From the NCBI RefSeq assembly GCF_001522545.3, contig NC_031791.1, positions 3,619,895 through 3,683,894 of the forward strand: a DNA stretch of 64,000 nucleotides, given 5' to 3'. The position numbers and the translations under genes are program-made. This DNA comes from Parus major (taxonomy: Eukaryota; Chordata; Aves; Passeriformes; Paridae). The notes beneath the pieces are model-generated. The model had not been told where the DNA came from. It saw only the letters and a program-made list of their open reading frames with translations, and made no database searches. Every line of letters begins with the position of its first letter. The first letter of the stretch is position 1. Positions 61,919-64,000 of the stretch are shown here, in pieces.

Positions 61919-64000
61919 ATTCCCATCCACTCAGAGGAGTCAAGGAGTCTGGGACATATCAACAACACAGCTGAGGACTCCAACAGTGATGAAAACTTGA
62001 GCTGAAGCACCAAAATTTCAGTTCCCATGGGAGTTAGTGGAAGTGTAGCCAAGCACAGCAGCCAGTGGGGCTCTGAGATCTTCATTCCTGCTTCCAGCTC
62101 TCCGGAGAGCCTGCAGAACACCTCCCCTGAATCCACATTTCAGAAGCCTGAATGAGTGGCTGTATTTTTTAAAGCTCCCAGCACTCAACAGCTCTTGTGG
62201 AAAACAAAAGGAGCTGAATCCTCTGGAAGTGAAGTTCCCCCACTCTCAGCAAGTTGCAGCTGCTTCTCCTTCTCACCATAAGCTGTTGGTTAGTTTAAAA
62301 GAAATGTGTGGAGATGCAGCTAAAGCAGTGGGAGCTGTACTGGGCAGCTATTTTCCCGTTTAAACCAAATAAAGAAAAAAATGAAAGAGTGGGAGATCGG
62401 TGGGAGGTTTTTCACTGTGGAATCCTGGCAAGCTTTGGCTTACAAAGAAGACGTTGCGGTCTCCGAGGTTTGTGGACTGGGGAAGCCTCATTAATGGAGG
62501 TTATTGTCAGGGAGGCCTGGCTTTTATGCTCAATGCTGAAAGGCACCAACCCTCAAAGTATTCAACACCACACAATAACAGATTGTGTGCAGTTAGCCCC
62601 ATAAAACAAATGTGTTCTCTTTCTATGGGATTACCGAGCATCCATCAGTGCCTGGCATTAAATACCACCCAAGTATATGTAATTACTGATACATGAAATA
62701 TAAACATCATTTTAAAGCACTTGGAACAACAAAAAACACCTGGAGGTTTCTGTTTCCCTTTCACTTTGAAGCATCCTTCCTTTCCTAACCATAATCCCAG
62801 GGAACAGCCTCCTCCAGCTCATGCCTGGGAGGGAAGTGCTGCTATCCTGGATTTCCAAGATGTGGCTGCATCAGTCACCACTCCCTGGACTGGGACCATT
62901 CCCAAAATCTCCGTTGATCCTCTTATTAGATTTAGACTGCAAACACAATAAAACTGCAGAGCTGAGAGGGAAAAAAGGATTTTTATGAGACACTGTGCAC
63001 TGGGCTCGTGAGCAGCTCATAAACCCAGGCTGGCCTCGAAATCTCATACAAAACCCAAAGAGCTGCCACACACAGATCCCTCTGTACATGTTTTATCAGT
63101 TCTCTGTAGAAGCATTTGGTTCGCTCTGGGGTTTGTGTTTGACCCCAAGGGGCTGCACAGACACCACAGTGAGGGCCTGGACAGTGACCCGGGGAGCAAA
63201 GGGATCTCTTATCCTGCCTTCCTTGCACTGTGCTGTTGGATCAGCCACACAATTAAGAGCTATATTTAAGCACTTGAATAAATAAGCTCCACTCCTGAAA
63301 GATTCAGGCATGCCTTGTGGGGTCCCTGTGTTCCTCAGTTCTGAATCTCAGGCTGATAAATTAAAAGCAAAAGAATCACTTATACAAATTAACTTAATAT
63401 CCTGCCACGGAGCGAGCACAAAGCTGTTGTCACTTCTGATTTCAATCAGGCTTGAATTAAAGGGGGCTTGGATTATTATTTTTTATTTGAGAGAAGCAGA
63501 GCAGTCACTTGGTGGGATGGCAAGCAGCTGGCTGCAGACAGATGTCTGAGAGCTCTTCCAAGGAGCCTGCCTGTGACAGCCTGGCACAGGGTAACCACAC
63601 CAGCACTGTGCGGCGGATTTATGATCCCAGCTGTGGGAGAGGCCAGGGGAGAGCAGGATGGACCGTGGGCTGCTCAGGCACCCAGCAGGCAGGCGGCAGA
63701 GCAGGGTTCCCAAGATTCCCATAAACACCACACAGCATTTTGGCCTAGATGCACCTCCCGAGGCTGCTTTTCCACACTAGAACTTCTGGGCAAAGCTGGA
63801 TGTGCTCCTTCAGGTAAAGGGCTGGTGCTGAGTCCTGGGGCAGTGAAGAAGCCAGAGCTGCTGTGATAGGGCTCCTGAAGAGCACCTCTGACCTGTGGGA
63901 TTCAGCTCTGAATACAGGAGCACAAAGCTGCCGTGCTCCAAGCTCTCTCCCTGAGCATCCCGGGATTGCAGCCATCCCGTGCGGAGTGGGAGCAACCCCC
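61919..64000 (-). other. GRIK3: GRIK3 intron 1, right-edge segment
   Basis: No exon 1, CpG island or promoter is visible up to the window edge, so the start of GRIK3 lies further right. AT-rich candidate element at 63230-63500. Otherwise unremarkable. Confidence 0.75.
63230..63500. promoter_or_regulatory. Candidate conserved noncoding element (intron 1)
   Basis: Repeat-free AT-rich sequence with CACAATTAAGAGCTATATTT, GAATAAATAAGC, ACAAATTAACTTAATATCC and GGCTTGAATTAAAGG. Composition-based guess. Confidence 0.22.

Noticed and set aside
63483..63995. Search for GRIK3 exon 1 and promoter at the right edge
   Set aside because: No CpG island, signal peptide or phase-1 donor reading into the exon 2 frame was seen. 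Exon 1 must lie beyond the window.

Overview
The window looks like bird nuclear DNA. It carries the middle of one vertebrate neuronal gene, GRIK3 (ionotropic glutamate receptor, kainate type subunit 3, GluK3), on the minus strand. The other features are 3' fragments of CR1-type LINEs with the usual octamer tail, short solo LTRs, minisatellites and one assembly gap (230 N). The bird assignment rests on the CR1 tails, the compact introns and the LTR family. A passerine is possible but not shown.

Layout, in order of transcription (right to left). From 64000 down to 21796 lies intron 1 of GRIK3, open at its right end: exon 1, with the signal peptide, is not in the window. Eight consecutive coding exons follow: exon 2 (21619-21795), 3 (20613-20870), 4 (18827-19008), 5 (14947-15000), 6 (11035-11208), 7 (9110-9253), 8 (5787-5894) and 9 (2079-2192). 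All splice sites are GT-AG. The exons join in one open frame of 1211 bases, about 403 residues, covering nearly the whole amino-terminal domain up to the linker into the ligand-binding domain. The next exon (start of the S1 glutamate-binding half) and the membrane part lie beyond position 1. No other credible protein gene was found. The many other open frames are short, lack recognisable domains, or come from tandem repeats whose unit is a multiple of three.

Repeats. Six copies of one ~450 bp LTR family (7271, 33790, 43537, 48898, 51114, 59343) end in an inverted repeat TGATGCCTT...AAGGCATCA. Five keep an exact POU octamer upstream of the TATA position. They fall into two sequence groups. Two CR1 3' ends lie at 53285 and 61617. 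Tandem arrays: a 21-bp purine array with an 84-bp higher-order pattern (53802-54151), a 20-bp array (31778-32017), a CATC microsatellite around the gap, and small TCTG, AT-rich and poly-A tracts.

Intron 1 and some shorter introns hold AT-rich, homeodomain-motif-rich islands that read like conserved noncoding elements of a neural developmental locus. They are marked with low confidence because conservation cannot be tested from one sequence. I did not find a new gene system. The most interesting items are the LTR family with its octamer, the purine array beside a CR1, and the putative enhancer islands.
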